Source: Phocaeicola sp. (GTDB lineage: Bacteria > Bacteroidota > Bacteroidia > Bacteroidales > Bacteroidaceae). Taken from it: DNA of 61,499 nt. A model generated the notes under the pieces. That model did no database searches and was not told the DNA's origin. It worked only from the letters and a program-made list of their open reading frames with translations. Numbering within the stretch: the first letter of the stretch is position 1; each line of letters opens with the position of its first letter. The position numbers and the translations under genes are program-made. The DNA lies in assembly GCA_020026175.1 (NCBI GenBank), contig JAHHQV010000007.1, positions 1 through 61,499 of the forward strand, read 5' to 3'. This document shows positions 18,293-27,327 of this stretch, in pieces.

Positions 18293-18356
18293 ATCCACCT
18301 ATATAGGCGGATTGTAATTTATCTACCTATATAGATGGATTTACATGTATCCACCT
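18293..18356. repeat. Phased palindromic repeats, 28-bp period
   Basis: Unit 1 (18293-18312) is a 20-bp near-perfect palindrome centred on cctatatagg. Unit 2 (18321-18340) differs from it at three positions, and a third half-unit (atccacct, 18349-18356) begins exactly 28 bp further on. Constant spacing on the helix suggests a multi-site operator for a dimeric regulator. The spacing and palindromes are visible in the sequence; the role is inference. Confidence 0.55.
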
Positions 18357-18568
18357 GTCGAACTAAACAATGTTCATTTTTCGAAGGTATCATTTCCGAA
18401 AACCATATATACCAACTGGAGCCATAAATCTAATATGAAAGCGCAGTTCACAACATACATCTCCATGCACTTTACCATAGCTTTTGAACTATATAAAAGT
18501 CGTTAGAGTATAGAGGTCATATTAAAGAAATACAGTTTTAGATATTAACATAGCCGCAACTACAACGC

Positions 18569-20077
18569 TCAGATTACTGGATATAACGTCTTACCATTTT
18601 TATCAACAGGATACAATGCTCCCTCCATTTTAAGGCGGTCTATCATAAGTCTGCACATTTTCTTAAGTTTGCCAACATTTTCCGACGATAAATCGGTCGT
18701 TTCATAAGGGTCATTCTTAAGGTTGAACAATTTATATGATGGTTTACCATCCTTATCAGGATTATAATAATAAATCAATTTCCAGTCACCCTTACGATAA
18801 GTTGTAAAATAACTGCCACGGTGCTGATGAGGGAAATGAGTAAGTACATCATCCCTTCTACTATTATCCTTCTTGCCTGCAAAAAGTTTCTTCATATCGC
18901 TTCCATCAAGGACATGTCCTTCAGGCACTTCAACATCGGCTACAGAAAGGACTGTCGGATATATATCCATGATAGTTCCAATCTGAGTCTGTACATAATT
19001 CTGTGCTATAGGAAACTTCTTTTGGAATTTATTAGATGAATCATTTTTAGCCCATGCAGCAATGAAAGGGACCCTTACTCCACCTTCATATTCAGCTCCC
19101 TTCTTACCCTTCAAAGGAGCAGCAGATCCATAATCGGCAGCACCACCAAGCGGAGCATCACCACCATTATCTCCAAGGAAAATTATAAGTGTATTCTCTG
19201 CTATACCCATAGCATCAAGCTTGTCCATCAAATCACCTAGAGACTTATCCATTCCTTCTATAAGAGTTGCAAAAGCACGCGCCTGGTCACTCTTCTCCCC
19301 TTTTGGATAATTGTTGATAAAACGCTCATCAGTCTCAAATGGTGCATGAACAGCATAATGAGCAAGATTCAAATAGAAAGGCTTACCCTCGCCAACAGCT
19401 TTCTTAATCTCTTTCAAGGCTTCAAAAGTAAGGGCATCAGAGAGGAATGTATTTGTGCGGTGATATTGCTCAAGGTCGGGAACTGCCCTTGCCCTTTGTC
19501 CCTTTATCCATCCATAGCCATTCTCACCATGATAACTTCCAGGATGACCTATGGCCGAACCTCCTATATTAACATCAAAACCAATATTACAAGGATTTTC
19601 ACCAAAACTGTCATTACATCCAAAATGAGCCTTACCAATATGGATGGTTTTATAACCCACGGACTTCAATAAAGAAGGATATGTTATATCTGATGACTTC
19701 AGCCCCTTCCAGTTCCATTCATACGGACCATATTGGTCTCTATTGTTGCTTTCTGCATTAATCCAATTTGTTGTCCTATGACGTGCCGCATTCTGTCCTG
19801 TCATGATAGATGTACGTGAAGGAGAACTGACACTTTGGGCATAAAAAGTAGAGAAACGAACACCCTGACTGGCCAGACGCTCCATATTAGGCGTTCTATA
19901 CCAATCGTTGAGTGGCTGAGGAAGTACTTTCCCTTTTGAGTCTGTTATAAAAGGGAGAGAGGTGTCCATAACTCCCATATCATCCACCAAAAACACTACT
20001 ATATTAGGTTTTTCCTGTGCATTTAAAGACGGAAGCACAGACAAAGAAGCAATTAATGCTGAATTAATCTTTTTCAT
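18569..20077 (-). CDS. Family S1 sulfatase, serine type
   Basis: A secreted 502-residue arylsulfatase-fold enzyme with a signal peptide (MKKINSALIASLSVLPSLNA). The metal-binding Asp pair is in VFLVDDMG (residues 32-33). The signature SSPSRTSIMTG places the formylglycine precursor at Ser84, so it is a serine-type enzyme needing the anaerobic radical-SAM maturase (anSME) encoded elsewhere. FLGDNGGDAPLGG supplies further active-site residues. It should hydrolyse a sulfate ester from a glycan; which sugar and position cannot be told. It lies in a PUL with GH2 and GH20 enzymes, which points to sulfated host glycans. Confidence 0.92.
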   Translation of the reverse strand: MKKINSALIASLSVLPSLNAQEKPNIVVFLVDDMGVMDTSLPFITDSKGKVLPQPLNDWYRTPNMERLASQGVRFSTFYAQSVSSPSRTSIMTGQNAARHRTTNWINAESNNRDQYGPYEWNWKGLKSSDITYPSLLKSVGYKTIHIGKAHFGCNDSFGENPCNIGFDVNIGGSAIGHPGSYHGENGYGWIKGQRARAVPDLEQYHRTNTFLSDALTFEALKEIKKAVGEGKPFYLNLAHYAVHAPFETDERFINNYPKGEKSDQARAFATLIEGMDKSLGDLMDKLDAMGIAENTLIIFLGDNGGDAPLGGAADYGSAAPLKGKKGAEYEGGVRVPFIAAWAKNDSSNKFQKKFPIAQNYVQTQIGTIMDIYPTVLSVADVEVPEGHVLDGSDMKKLFAGKKDNSRRDDVLTHFPHQHRGSYFTTYRKGDWKLIYYYNPDKDGKPSYKLFNLKNDPYETTDLSSENVGKLKKMCRLMIDRLKMEGALYPVDKNGKTLYPVI

Positions 20078-20167
20078 AGACTATTATATTTTAAAAATAT
20101 TATATTCAGAAAAAAATACTATAAATGAGTATTTTATATCAACAAATGATATTATATTACAGTTTCA

Positions 20168-20278
20168 CTATCTGTTATCATAAATAACCTTTGCAAAGCG
20201 TTCTCCAAGCACCAATAATCCGTAAGTGCCTAAATGAACATCATCAGGAGTGACACCAAGTATCAAAGTGGAATTCAT
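20168..20278 (-). pseudogene. 3' remnant of a probable SGNH/GDSL hydrolase
   Basis: A 36-codon frame ending in TAG reads as a hydrolase C-terminus: TLILGVTPDDVHLGTYGLLV followed by LGERFAKVIYDNR. The DDVH pattern resembles the catalytic Asp-x-x-His of block V in SGNH esterases, but a stop codon lies three codons upstream of the ATG and nothing of the nucleophile domain is present. It lies between the sulfatase and susD genes, where an acetylesterase would make sense. I read it as the leftover tail of a deleted gene; family assignment rests on a short motif. Confidence 0.45.
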
Positions 20279-20360
20279 TATAGATTATCTACATCAAAAA
20301 TATACTAACCAATAATAAAAGAATAACAGTAGTAAAATTCACTCTGTTATTCTTTAAATT

Positions 20361-21974
20361 TTACCAACCAGGATTCTGAGTTAATTTAGAATTCAAAGAC
20401 AATTCTCGTAAAGGCAAAGGAAATAAATAATCCTTATTTACATCAAATATTCTTGAATTTCCATCTTGTACAATAATAAATCCATTATCATCTAAATTTA
20501 TATCCTTACCTGGAATGATATTTGGATAAGATTTTGAATCGAACTTAGCACCTAGAATTGTTTGAGGAAGTTCTATTCCCGCTATTTTCCATCTTATTAA
20601 ATCATCATATCTAAATGATTCAAAACAAAGTTCAACTCGCCTTTCACGTCTTATTTCTTCACGCATATCAAGTCCATTTTTATTAATAAAATCATTGGTT
20701 AAATTAGGCAATCTATTAAGATCTCCATCAAACCTTCCACGCAATTTATTTATAGATATATCCAAATCAGCATCTGAAATTTTTCCTTCTATTTCATACA
20801 CTGACTCAGCATAAACAAGAAGAATCTCTGCGTATCTTATTAATATTTCATCAATACGTGAATTAATATTAGAGAAAGACTCTTCATCACCATATTTTTT
20901 AAACATATATCCTGTTTTTGTTTGATTGGCTAAATTAGGCAAAAAAGGACTTCCCAAAAACAAATCCCCTGGTTTCCATAAAGTAAGAGCCATGCGTGGA
21001 TCTCTATTTTCAAATTCTTTTCCTACAGGAAGATATTCTATCTTATATTTTGATTTTCCTATTGGTAAACCATCTTTACACAAAAATGCATCAGCTAAAT
21101 GCTTTGTAGGTTCCTCTATAAAGTCAACAATTACACCTCTTATTCTCGGATTATAAGTATTTGATTCTGCAGAATATCTATAGGACAAAATATGTTCAGA
21201 AGAATCTTCCCCAGGTAGTAAAAAAAGGTTTCTATAATCTCTATACAAGGAATATTCTTTAGAATCTATAAGACGTTTTGCAGCATCTCTTGAAATAATC
21301 AAATAATCCTTATAAATATCATTACCTCTAAATTTGTAATAAGTACCATAATATAATGCTATTCTTGCTATCAATGCTTGAATAGCACCTTTAGTGATCC
21401 TTCCTGTATCTTCTATAATTTTACTTTTTACAGGAACATATTCTTCGGCTTTTAATAAATCTGAAAGAATGTCATCTAATATTTCTTTAAAAGCTCTTCT
21501 TGAACCATATAATTCAGGTGAATTTATATCTAAAGTTTTTGTTATATATGGAACATCACCAAACCTTTTTATCAAATTAAAATAAAAATACGCCTTAAAG
21601 AATAAGGCCTCTCCCAAATAACGATTTTTAATATCAACTGAAACTTCTGCTTTTTGATAATTTTCCACAAAATCATTTATAATACGAATCTGCTTATAGG
21701 ACGTAGTCCAAATTCCATCAGTGTTACTAGACGTAAGGCTACCACTACTTACATGATTACCAACAGCTCCAAAACAATCTATAGATTGATTATCCAAAGT
21801 ATATGAACGATTCATATTTTGATAAAGAATATTCAAAGACATCCTCAAATCAGACTCTGTTTTCCAAAAAGTTGTAGGAGACAACGAAGTCTTTGGCTCT
21901 CTATCAAGAAAATCACCACAACTTGTATTACAAAATAAAGTCATTGCCAATAAAGTATATAAAATTTTTTTCAT
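20361..21974 (-). CDS. SusD/RagB-type glycan-binding lipoprotein
   Basis: A 537-residue surface lipoprotein with lipobox ending at Cys19 (CNTSCGDFLD). The N-terminal SusD_3-type and C-terminal RagB/SusD domains are recognisable (SLSPTTFWKTESDLRMSLN, FFKAYFYFNLIKRFGDVP, and the C-terminal IRRERRVELCFESFRYDDLI). It forms the lid over the SusC transporter and binds the glycan at the cell surface. It starts 10 bp after the susC stop, so the pair is co-transcribed. The gene is very AT-rich, as is the barrel part of its SusC partner. Confidence 0.96.
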   Translation of the reverse strand: MKKILYTLLAMTLFCNTSCGDFLDREPKTSLSPTTFWKTESDLRMSLNILYQNMNRSYTLDNQSIDCFGAVGNHVSSGSLTSSNTDGIWTTSYKQIRIINDFVENYQKAEVSVDIKNRYLGEALFFKAYFYFNLIKRFGDVPYITKTLDINSPELYGSRRAFKEILDDILSDLLKAEEYVPVKSKIIEDTGRITKGAIQALIARIALYYGTYYKFRGNDIYKDYLIISRDAAKRLIDSKEYSLYRDYRNLFLLPGEDSSEHILSYRYSAESNTYNPRIRGVIVDFIEEPTKHLADAFLCKDGLPIGKSKYKIEYLPVGKEFENRDPRMALTLWKPGDLFLGSPFLPNLANQTKTGYMFKKYGDEESFSNINSRIDEILIRYAEILLVYAESVYEIEGKISDADLDISINKLRGRFDGDLNRLPNLTNDFINKNGLDMREEIRRERRVELCFESFRYDDLIRWKIAGIELPQTILGAKFDSKSYPNIIPGKDINLDDNGFIIVQDGNSRIFDVNKDYLFPLPLRELSLNSKLTQNPGW

Positions 21975-21984
21975 AGAAAATCAA

Positions 21985-24900
21985 TTATAATGTTACATTA
22001 ATACCAAATGAGAAATTACGCATAATAGGATAAATATATCCATCAATACTTGTAAGTTCTGGATCAAAGTTCTTATTAAGTTTACTATATTCAAATAAAT
22101 TTTCTCCACTAAAATACAAACGTAAACGTTCTAATCCTAATTTATTTATCCACTCTTTCCTAAAACTATAGCCCAACTGCAAGTTCTTCATTCTTACATA
22201 TGCTGCGTTCTGCAACCAATGGTCTGAAATATGATAGTTATGACTACTACCTGCATAATGGCGTGGAAGAGACGCATTAGGATTATCTGGGGTCCAATAG
22301 TCATTATGCATATCATATGAGAAATTGCCCCACGTTACTGAAAATGGAGCCATAATTTCAGTAGATAAATAATAATTACGTTTGCCAACACCTTGAATAA
22401 CAGTGCCAAAATCCCAATCTTTCCAACTAGCATTAAGTGTCAGTCCAAATACAAATCTAGGAGTTGTTGTTCCAAGATATTCCAAATCATTTGGTGCGGA
22501 AATTTTACCATCATTATCTTTATCTACATATTTAATATCACCAGGGCCAACGACAGAACGGTTTATTACAGCAGATTTATCCACTTCTTCCTGAGTCTGA
22601 AAATACCCATCAGTCTTATATCCAAATATAGAACCTAAAGAAAATCCTTGTATCTTCTGATTTATACCAGCAGTGAATCCATTATATTCTATACCATAAT
22701 CCACTAGTTTATCCTTTTGATCTGATAAATTAAATTTGGCTGAATAGTTAAAGTCACCTACTTTGTCTTTCCAACCAAGAGATAAGTCCCAACCTCTCAC
22801 CTTTAATTCTCCAAAATTTCCAGTAGGTACATTAACTCCTATTACACTCGGTATTTCAATGCTAACCAACATATCTTTATTACGTTTAATAAAATATTCA
22901 CCTGTTAAAGAAAGTCTATTATCAAGAAATCCCATTTCAATAGCAAAATTTGTCATTTCCACAGTTTCCCATGTTCTATCTTCTGAAGGGAGATTATTAA
23001 TAGCTGCCCATTGTCCTAAACCACTTGCAAATGGATAATATCCTGATACTTTATATTGAGGAATATGATCATAAAGTCCTAATCCATTTTGGTTACCTAA
23101 CTGTCCCCAAGATGCCCTTAATTTTAAATTACTGAAAACCTTTTGATTTTTCATAAAGTTTTCTTCAGTTATTCTCCAACCTGCTGAAAAGGAAGGGAAA
23201 ATACCCCATCTATTATTTTTAGAAAATCTAGAAGAAGCATCTGCACGGAAATTTGCTTCAAAAAGATATTTATTTGCATATGCATAATTAAATCTCATAA
23301 AGCCAGAAAGTAAAGCCCATTCTGTTTCATTTGCGCCATTTGACCATCCATCTGTAGAACCTAATCCTAAAGCTGGAAGTTCATTACCAACGATGTCAGT
23401 ACGTTTAGCTTCCAATAATTCATATTTATTTTCCTCTGCAGACCAACCGCCTAATAAAGAAAAATCATTCTCTTTAATTTTAAATTTATATTCAGCCAAG
23501 ACCTGTCCTGTATAATATTGTGTATTATCAGATGATTGATTAATCCGATTTGGACCAGCTTGTCCTGCACCCATAGAAACGAGTCCATTAGGACCATATT
23601 TACCGTATTGTCTTCTCCATTCTTTTTTATGAGTATTTGTTATAACAGTACCACCTACAGCCTTCAATGTTAATCCTTTAAAAGGCTTATAGCTTAAAGT
23701 AAATACACCTTCTAATTTTTGAATCTTATTATTACCTTCTCCACCTTCACGTAAAGCTTGTATAGGATTAGCCTGCATACGATAGCGAGCATAATTACCA
23801 TTAGGGTCATATACAGGCATATTTGGCCCTGCTTGAACAAATGTTATATATGGTATAGACCAACCTGAAAATTGAGGATGATATTTCTTATTTGTTTGTG
23901 AATATGTAATTTTACTATCTAAAGATAATATATCCTTAATAATATCTACATTTATATTCGATCGCACATTAAATCGATCATAATTATCTGGTCCATATTC
24001 AGAAAATAATCCATTTTGATCAAGCCATCCTGCTGAAAATAAATATTTTAAACCTTCAGAAGCTTTAGATACAGTTAAATTATGGTTTTGTTGAAAACTG
24101 TGATCCATCATCATACCTATCCAATCAGTATTTGCTGTATATATCCAATCATTACCATTAGGTAATGCTGTAATTGAAGGATCTTTAAGAGCTGCAATTG
24201 CTTCCTCTGAGAACTGTACTGCTAAACCAGCATTTTTAAATGCTTCATTTGACAATAAAGCATGATTAAGCCCTGTATTGCTTTTAGGTAATCTTGTCGG
24301 CTTATTAAATGATATATTACCAGAATATTCAACCTTAACTTTCTCACTTTTTCCAGAGCGTGTAGTAACAAGTATAACACCCTCAGCAGCACGAGCACCA
24401 TATATAGCAGCAGAAGCAGCATCCTTCAAAACTGATATAGATTCTATATCTTGAGGATTAACAAGATTTAAATTACCTGGCATACCATCTATTATGACTA
24501 AAGCACCAGCAGAATTTATAGAAGTGTTACCTCTAATTTTAAAATTAGAAAAATCACCAGGTTGTCCTGTTCCTGATGTAACTGTAAGACCAGACATCGA
24601 GCCTTGTAATGCATCAGCAGCACTTCTTATAGGTCTATTTTCTATCGTTTCAGAGTCAATACTTGATACCGCTCCAGTCAGATTAACCTTCTTCTGAGTA
24701 CCATAACCCACAACTACCACTTCATCCAGTGTTTTGGTATCTTCTTTCAGGGCTATTGAGAAGTTTGACTTGTTTCCTACATTTACTTCTTGGTTTGAAT
24801 AACCAATATATGATACTACGATAATAGAATTTGCGTCAACCTCCAATGAGAAGTTTCCGTCAATATCTGTTATTGTACCGTTAGACGATGTACCTTTTTC

Positions 24901-25359
24901 TATAACATTGGCACCGATTATAGGCATACCTGCAGAATCAAGAACCTTACCGGTTATTTTCTTCTTGTTCTGATTTACACCATACACTGATGCAATTTTT
25001 CCTTCTGATTGCTGAATAAGTATCTGCTTGTCTATTATCTTGTAGCTATAATTTGTGTTTTCAAGTACTTCAGACAATATTTCTTCGATAGGAGCATTAC
25101 TTGCACTTACGCTGACTTCTCTATTTACATCTATCTTATTATCATTGTAGAAAAATGTATAGTCTGTTTTCTTTTCTATTTCCTTAAAAACCTCTATCAT
25201 TGTGCTGTTCTGCTTGTTGATGGAATATGTCAATTCCTGAGCATAGCTGGCAGCCGAAATAGAACAAACAGCAAGCAGGTTACATAAAGATGCTATTTTC
25301 ATAATACATTTTGTCCTTTTTAACAACGGAGCATGGTGCTTTCCATAATTTTTTTTCAT
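21985..25359 (-). CDS. SusC/RagA-type TonB-dependent glycan transporter with STN domain
   Basis: A 1124-residue outer-membrane importer from the ATG at 25359 (MKKNYGKHHAPLL); an ATG at 25383 would add eight residues. The signal sequence (MKIASLCNLLAVCSISAASYAQ) is internal to a basic leader. An STN signalling domain (about 45-115), a carboxypeptidase-regulatory-like domain (about 130-210), the TonB-box-like LDEVVVVGYGTQKKVNLTGA, a plug and a 22-strand barrel follow. The presence of STN matches control by the fecR/sigma pair upstream. It exports nothing; it imports oligosaccharides delivered by its SusD partner. Confidence 0.96.
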   Translation of the reverse strand: MKKNYGKHHAPLLKRTKCIMKIASLCNLLAVCSISAASYAQELTYSINKQNSTMIEVFKEIEKKTDYTFFYNDNKIDVNREVSVSASNAPIEEILSEVLENTNYSYKIIDKQILIQQSEGKIASVYGVNQNKKKITGKVLDSAGMPIIGANVIEKGTSSNGTITDIDGNFSLEVDANSIIVVSYIGYSNQEVNVGNKSNFSIALKEDTKTLDEVVVVGYGTQKKVNLTGAVSSIDSETIENRPIRSAADALQGSMSGLTVTSGTGQPGDFSNFKIRGNTSINSAGALVIIDGMPGNLNLVNPQDIESISVLKDAASAAIYGARAAEGVILVTTRSGKSEKVKVEYSGNISFNKPTRLPKSNTGLNHALLSNEAFKNAGLAVQFSEEAIAALKDPSITALPNGNDWIYTANTDWIGMMMDHSFQQNHNLTVSKASEGLKYLFSAGWLDQNGLFSEYGPDNYDRFNVRSNINVDIIKDILSLDSKITYSQTNKKYHPQFSGWSIPYITFVQAGPNMPVYDPNGNYARYRMQANPIQALREGGEGNNKIQKLEGVFTLSYKPFKGLTLKAVGGTVITNTHKKEWRRQYGKYGPNGLVSMGAGQAGPNRINQSSDNTQYYTGQVLAEYKFKIKENDFSLLGGWSAEENKYELLEAKRTDIVGNELPALGLGSTDGWSNGANETEWALLSGFMRFNYAYANKYLFEANFRADASSRFSKNNRWGIFPSFSAGWRITEENFMKNQKVFSNLKLRASWGQLGNQNGLGLYDHIPQYKVSGYYPFASGLGQWAAINNLPSEDRTWETVEMTNFAIEMGFLDNRLSLTGEYFIKRNKDMLVSIEIPSVIGVNVPTGNFGELKVRGWDLSLGWKDKVGDFNYSAKFNLSDQKDKLVDYGIEYNGFTAGINQKIQGFSLGSIFGYKTDGYFQTQEEVDKSAVINRSVVGPGDIKYVDKDNDGKISAPNDLEYLGTTTPRFVFGLTLNASWKDWDFGTVIQGVGKRNYYLSTEIMAPFSVTWGNFSYDMHNDYWTPDNPNASLPRHYAGSSHNYHISDHWLQNAAYVRMKNLQLGYSFRKEWINKLGLERLRLYFSGENLFEYSKLNKNFDPELTSIDGYIYPIMRNFSFGINVTL

Positions 25360-25362
25360 AAT

Positions 25363-25486
25363 TTTGTAAATGTTTTGATACATAATATCGTTTGTCTTTG
25401 GCTTGGACTCCTTATGACAAACTAAGGTTATTAAAACTTTAATCTTTTAATGGAGGATACCTGCAAGTATCTTCCATTATTTTTTT
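25363..25486 (+). ncRNA. Candidate antisense RNA over the susC leader
   Basis: A plus-strand intrinsic terminator ends at 25486, and on the same strand there are possible promoter boxes just inside the susC 5' end: TAATTTTG at 25359-25366, or TTTG at 25363-25366 paired with a TATCGTTTG-like box at 25386-25394. The product would be roughly 90-110 nt, antisense to the susC leader and its start. Cis-encoded RNAs of this type (DonS of B. fragilis) are known to repress ECF-regulated PULs. The terminator is solid; the promoter is not. Confidence 0.35.
25449..25486 (+). terminator. Strong + strand terminator between fecR and susC
   Basis: A 12-bp stem (25449-25460 against 25467-25478, one G-U pair) with a 6-nt loop is followed on the plus strand by A and seven T. 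On the minus strand the stem is followed by AAAAG, so it would not stop transcription running into susC. Confidence 0.65.
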
Positions 25487-25511
25487 ATGACTGTCATTCC
25501 TTTCCCATAGG

Positions 25512-26480
25512 CTACTTTTTGTTTCTCAAGGTTAATGTATAATTGTTATCTAAATCTTTCTTGTATTGTATAGGTGCAGACTGGCGCATTATAAACAGCA
25601 ATACGTCTAATGACTCGTCACGCACTTTAAACGTGAAACGATAGTCATCAAGCAATCTGTCATCACATTCTATACTGCAACCGTACCATCTTTCCAACCG
25701 AGGTGTTATCATGGAAAGATTCTCGTTCTCAAACGAAAGTACACCTTTTCTCCATAATGTATATTTGTCGGCGTCAATTCTATTGACTATAGCCTTGCCA
25801 TTTGTTTTATCAAGTGTAAGTTTTTCATCGGGTTTCATTATCCTGCTTGCAGAATTATATTGTTCGCCCAAATCAACCTTGATACTTCCGTTTACAAGAA
25901 CTGCTTCCATCTTTTCAGAATCATCATAATTGAAAAGTTCAAAAGTTGTACCCAGGGCCTCCACTCTTATACCTCCAGTATGAACTATAAATGGTTTCTG
26001 AGGATTTTTGGCCACATCAAAAAATGCCTGTCCTTCAAGTTGGACTTCCCTACTTTCTGTCAGGAATTCAGACGGATATTCCAAACGGCTTCCAGGGCCC
26101 AAACAAACTTCTGTACCATCCGGAAGTTTGATTTTATCCAGATTCTGAATTCCTGATGTTACAACATAAACTGGTGCAGAAGGTTTCTGATTCCAAAGCA
26201 TTGTCAAACCACCAAATGCCACCAGCAGTAATACAGATACTGCTATACTATACCATTTATAATATAACACCTTTACTGTATTTCCAGAATAATTTATCTT
26301 GTTACTAATACCTTTCCATATTCTTTCTTTGGAAATATCGTCTATTTCGTCATCAGCTCCGTTCCATTGACTAGATAAGATTCTATCAAATTCTTTACTT
26401 TCATGCAAGCGAGAGTTTTCTTCATCTGTCAGTGTGTCCGACAACAAATGTTTCAATATATTTCTTTTATCTGTTTTCAT
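25512..26480 (-). CDS. FecR-type anti-sigma factor of the PUL
   Basis: A 322-residue inner-membrane regulator. A cytoplasmic segment (1-75) includes LSDTLTDEENSRLHESKEFD. A membrane helix (WYSIAVSVLLLVAFGGLTML) follows near residues 76-95. The FecR domain contains KIKLPDGTEVCLGPGSRLEY and EGQAFFDVAKNPQKPFIVHT. A DUF4974 domain ends the protein (FENENLSMITPRLERWYGCS). It should hold the divergently encoded sigma factor inactive until the SusC STN domain signals that the glycan is being imported. Confidence 0.92.
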   Translation of the reverse strand: MKTDKRNILKHLLSDTLTDEENSRLHESKEFDRILSSQWNGADDEIDDISKERIWKGISNKINYSGNTVKVLYYKWYSIAVSVLLLVAFGGLTMLWNQKPSAPVYVVTSGIQNLDKIKLPDGTEVCLGPGSRLEYPSEFLTESREVQLEGQAFFDVAKNPQKPFIVHTGGIRVEALGTTFELFNYDDSEKMEAVLVNGSIKVDLGEQYNSASRIMKPDEKLTLDKTNGKAIVNRIDADKYTLWRKGVLSFENENLSMITPRLERWYGCSIECDDRLLDDYRFTFKVRDESLDVLLFIMRQSAPIQYKKDLDNNYTLTLRNKK

Positions 26481-26570
26481 AAATCTTATTTTAGCCTTCT
26501 ATCTATAAATACACATCAATTTTGCTTATCCCCCTATCCAGAATGAAAAAAATTCTTTTTTCGCTATTTA

Positions 26571-26601
26571 TTTGAACAAAGTCTTTTTTTGTATAATTTT
26601 G
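26571..26601 (+). promoter_or_regulatory. Promoter of the divergent ECF sigma gene
   Basis: TTTG at 26571-26574 and TAATTTTG at 26594-26601, with 19 bp between, match the Bacteroidetes housekeeping consensus at every defined position. It lies 42 bp before the sigma start. Confidence 0.7.
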
Positions 26602-26643
26602 TCCTATAATAACATTTGTGAGAGCTGAAAAATCATAGACGAA

Positions 26644-27219
26644 ATGGATTCCGAACACGATTTGCTTATATTGTTGAAACAAGGTGACGAGAAGGCATTT
26701 AATTCAATTTACAAAAAATATGTAGGACAAGTTTACAACTTCTGTAAATTATACATCATAAATAATGATGAAATTGAAGAAGTGGTACAGGATGTTTTTG
26801 TACGTTTGTGGGAATCAAGATACACTATAAGAGAAGATGACAACTTCAAGGGACTATTGTTTATCATCACACGCAACCTTGTGTTCAACGAAACAAGAAA
26901 AAGCTTTAATCACGACTTCTATACAGTTTCTCTCATTGACAGCATAGAGAATATGGGTGAAGATAATTATTCTTATAATACAGAACAGGATTTAGAAGCA
27001 AAAGATTTAAGTATATTTATCGACAAGCTTATTTCCGAGCTGCCTCCACAAAGACAAAGGATTTTCAATCTTAGCAGAAAAGAACAAAAAAGTTATAGAG
27101 AAATAGCAGAGATAATGAATCTTTCAGAAAAGACAGTCGAACACCAGATTTCGGATGCTCTGAAATATCTCCGCAAGCATATGGCATTATTTTGCGTTTT
27201 CCAGACAATTGCATATTGA
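26644..27219 (+). CDS. ECF sigma-70 factor of the PUL, transcribed away from fecR
   Basis: A 191-residue sigma factor. Region 2 is at about 8-80 (KQGDEKAFNSIYKKYVGQVY and IEEVVQDVFVRLWESR) and region 4 at about 130-180 (LPPQRQRIFNLSRKEQKSYR and MNLSEKTVEHQISDALKYLR). It should direct transcription of the susC/susD operon. Unusually, it is divergent from its probable anti-sigma gene across 163 bp, instead of lying upstream on the same strand. It has a good housekeeping promoter and a hairpin after its stop. Confidence 0.93.
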   Translation: MDSEHDLLILLKQGDEKAFNSIYKKYVGQVYNFCKLYIINNDEIEEVVQDVFVRLWESRYTIREDDNFKGLLFIITRNLVFNETRKSFNHDFYTVSLIDSIENMGEDNYSYNTEQDLEAKDLSIFIDKLISELPPQRQRIFNLSRKEQKSYREIAEIMNLSEKTVEHQISDALKYLRKHMALFCVFQTIAY

Positions 27220-27228
27220 GCAAAAATA

Positions 27229-27274
27229 TGACACATACCATTCATCATCAATTCCTAATGAACAGTATGTGTCA
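27229..27274. terminator. Shared hairpin between convergent sigma and GH20 genes
   Basis: A perfect 10-bp stem (tgacacatac / gtatgtgtca) with a 26-nt loop, in the 108-bp gap between convergent stops. The T-runs are weak, so termination is inferred mainly from position. Confidence 0.5.
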
Positions 27275-27327
27275 CCTATTAAAAATGAATTTATTCAATC
27301 TCCATCACACTACAGACGTAGGATTTC

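Larger units (their letters stand above)
17943..18568. other. Long intergenic region between GH2 and sulfatase genes
   Basis: A 626-bp non-coding gap, the longest of the window. It holds the GH2 promoter near 17965-17996 and the phased repeats at 18293-18356. I found no convincing gene on either strand. The size suggests a lost gene or a relocated regulatory block. Confidence 0.6.

Noticed and set aside
18293..18356. A CRISPR array
   Set aside because: The repeats are 20 bp with 8-bp gaps, palindromic and only two and a half in number, with no cas genes nearby; this fits an operator-like array and not CRISPR.
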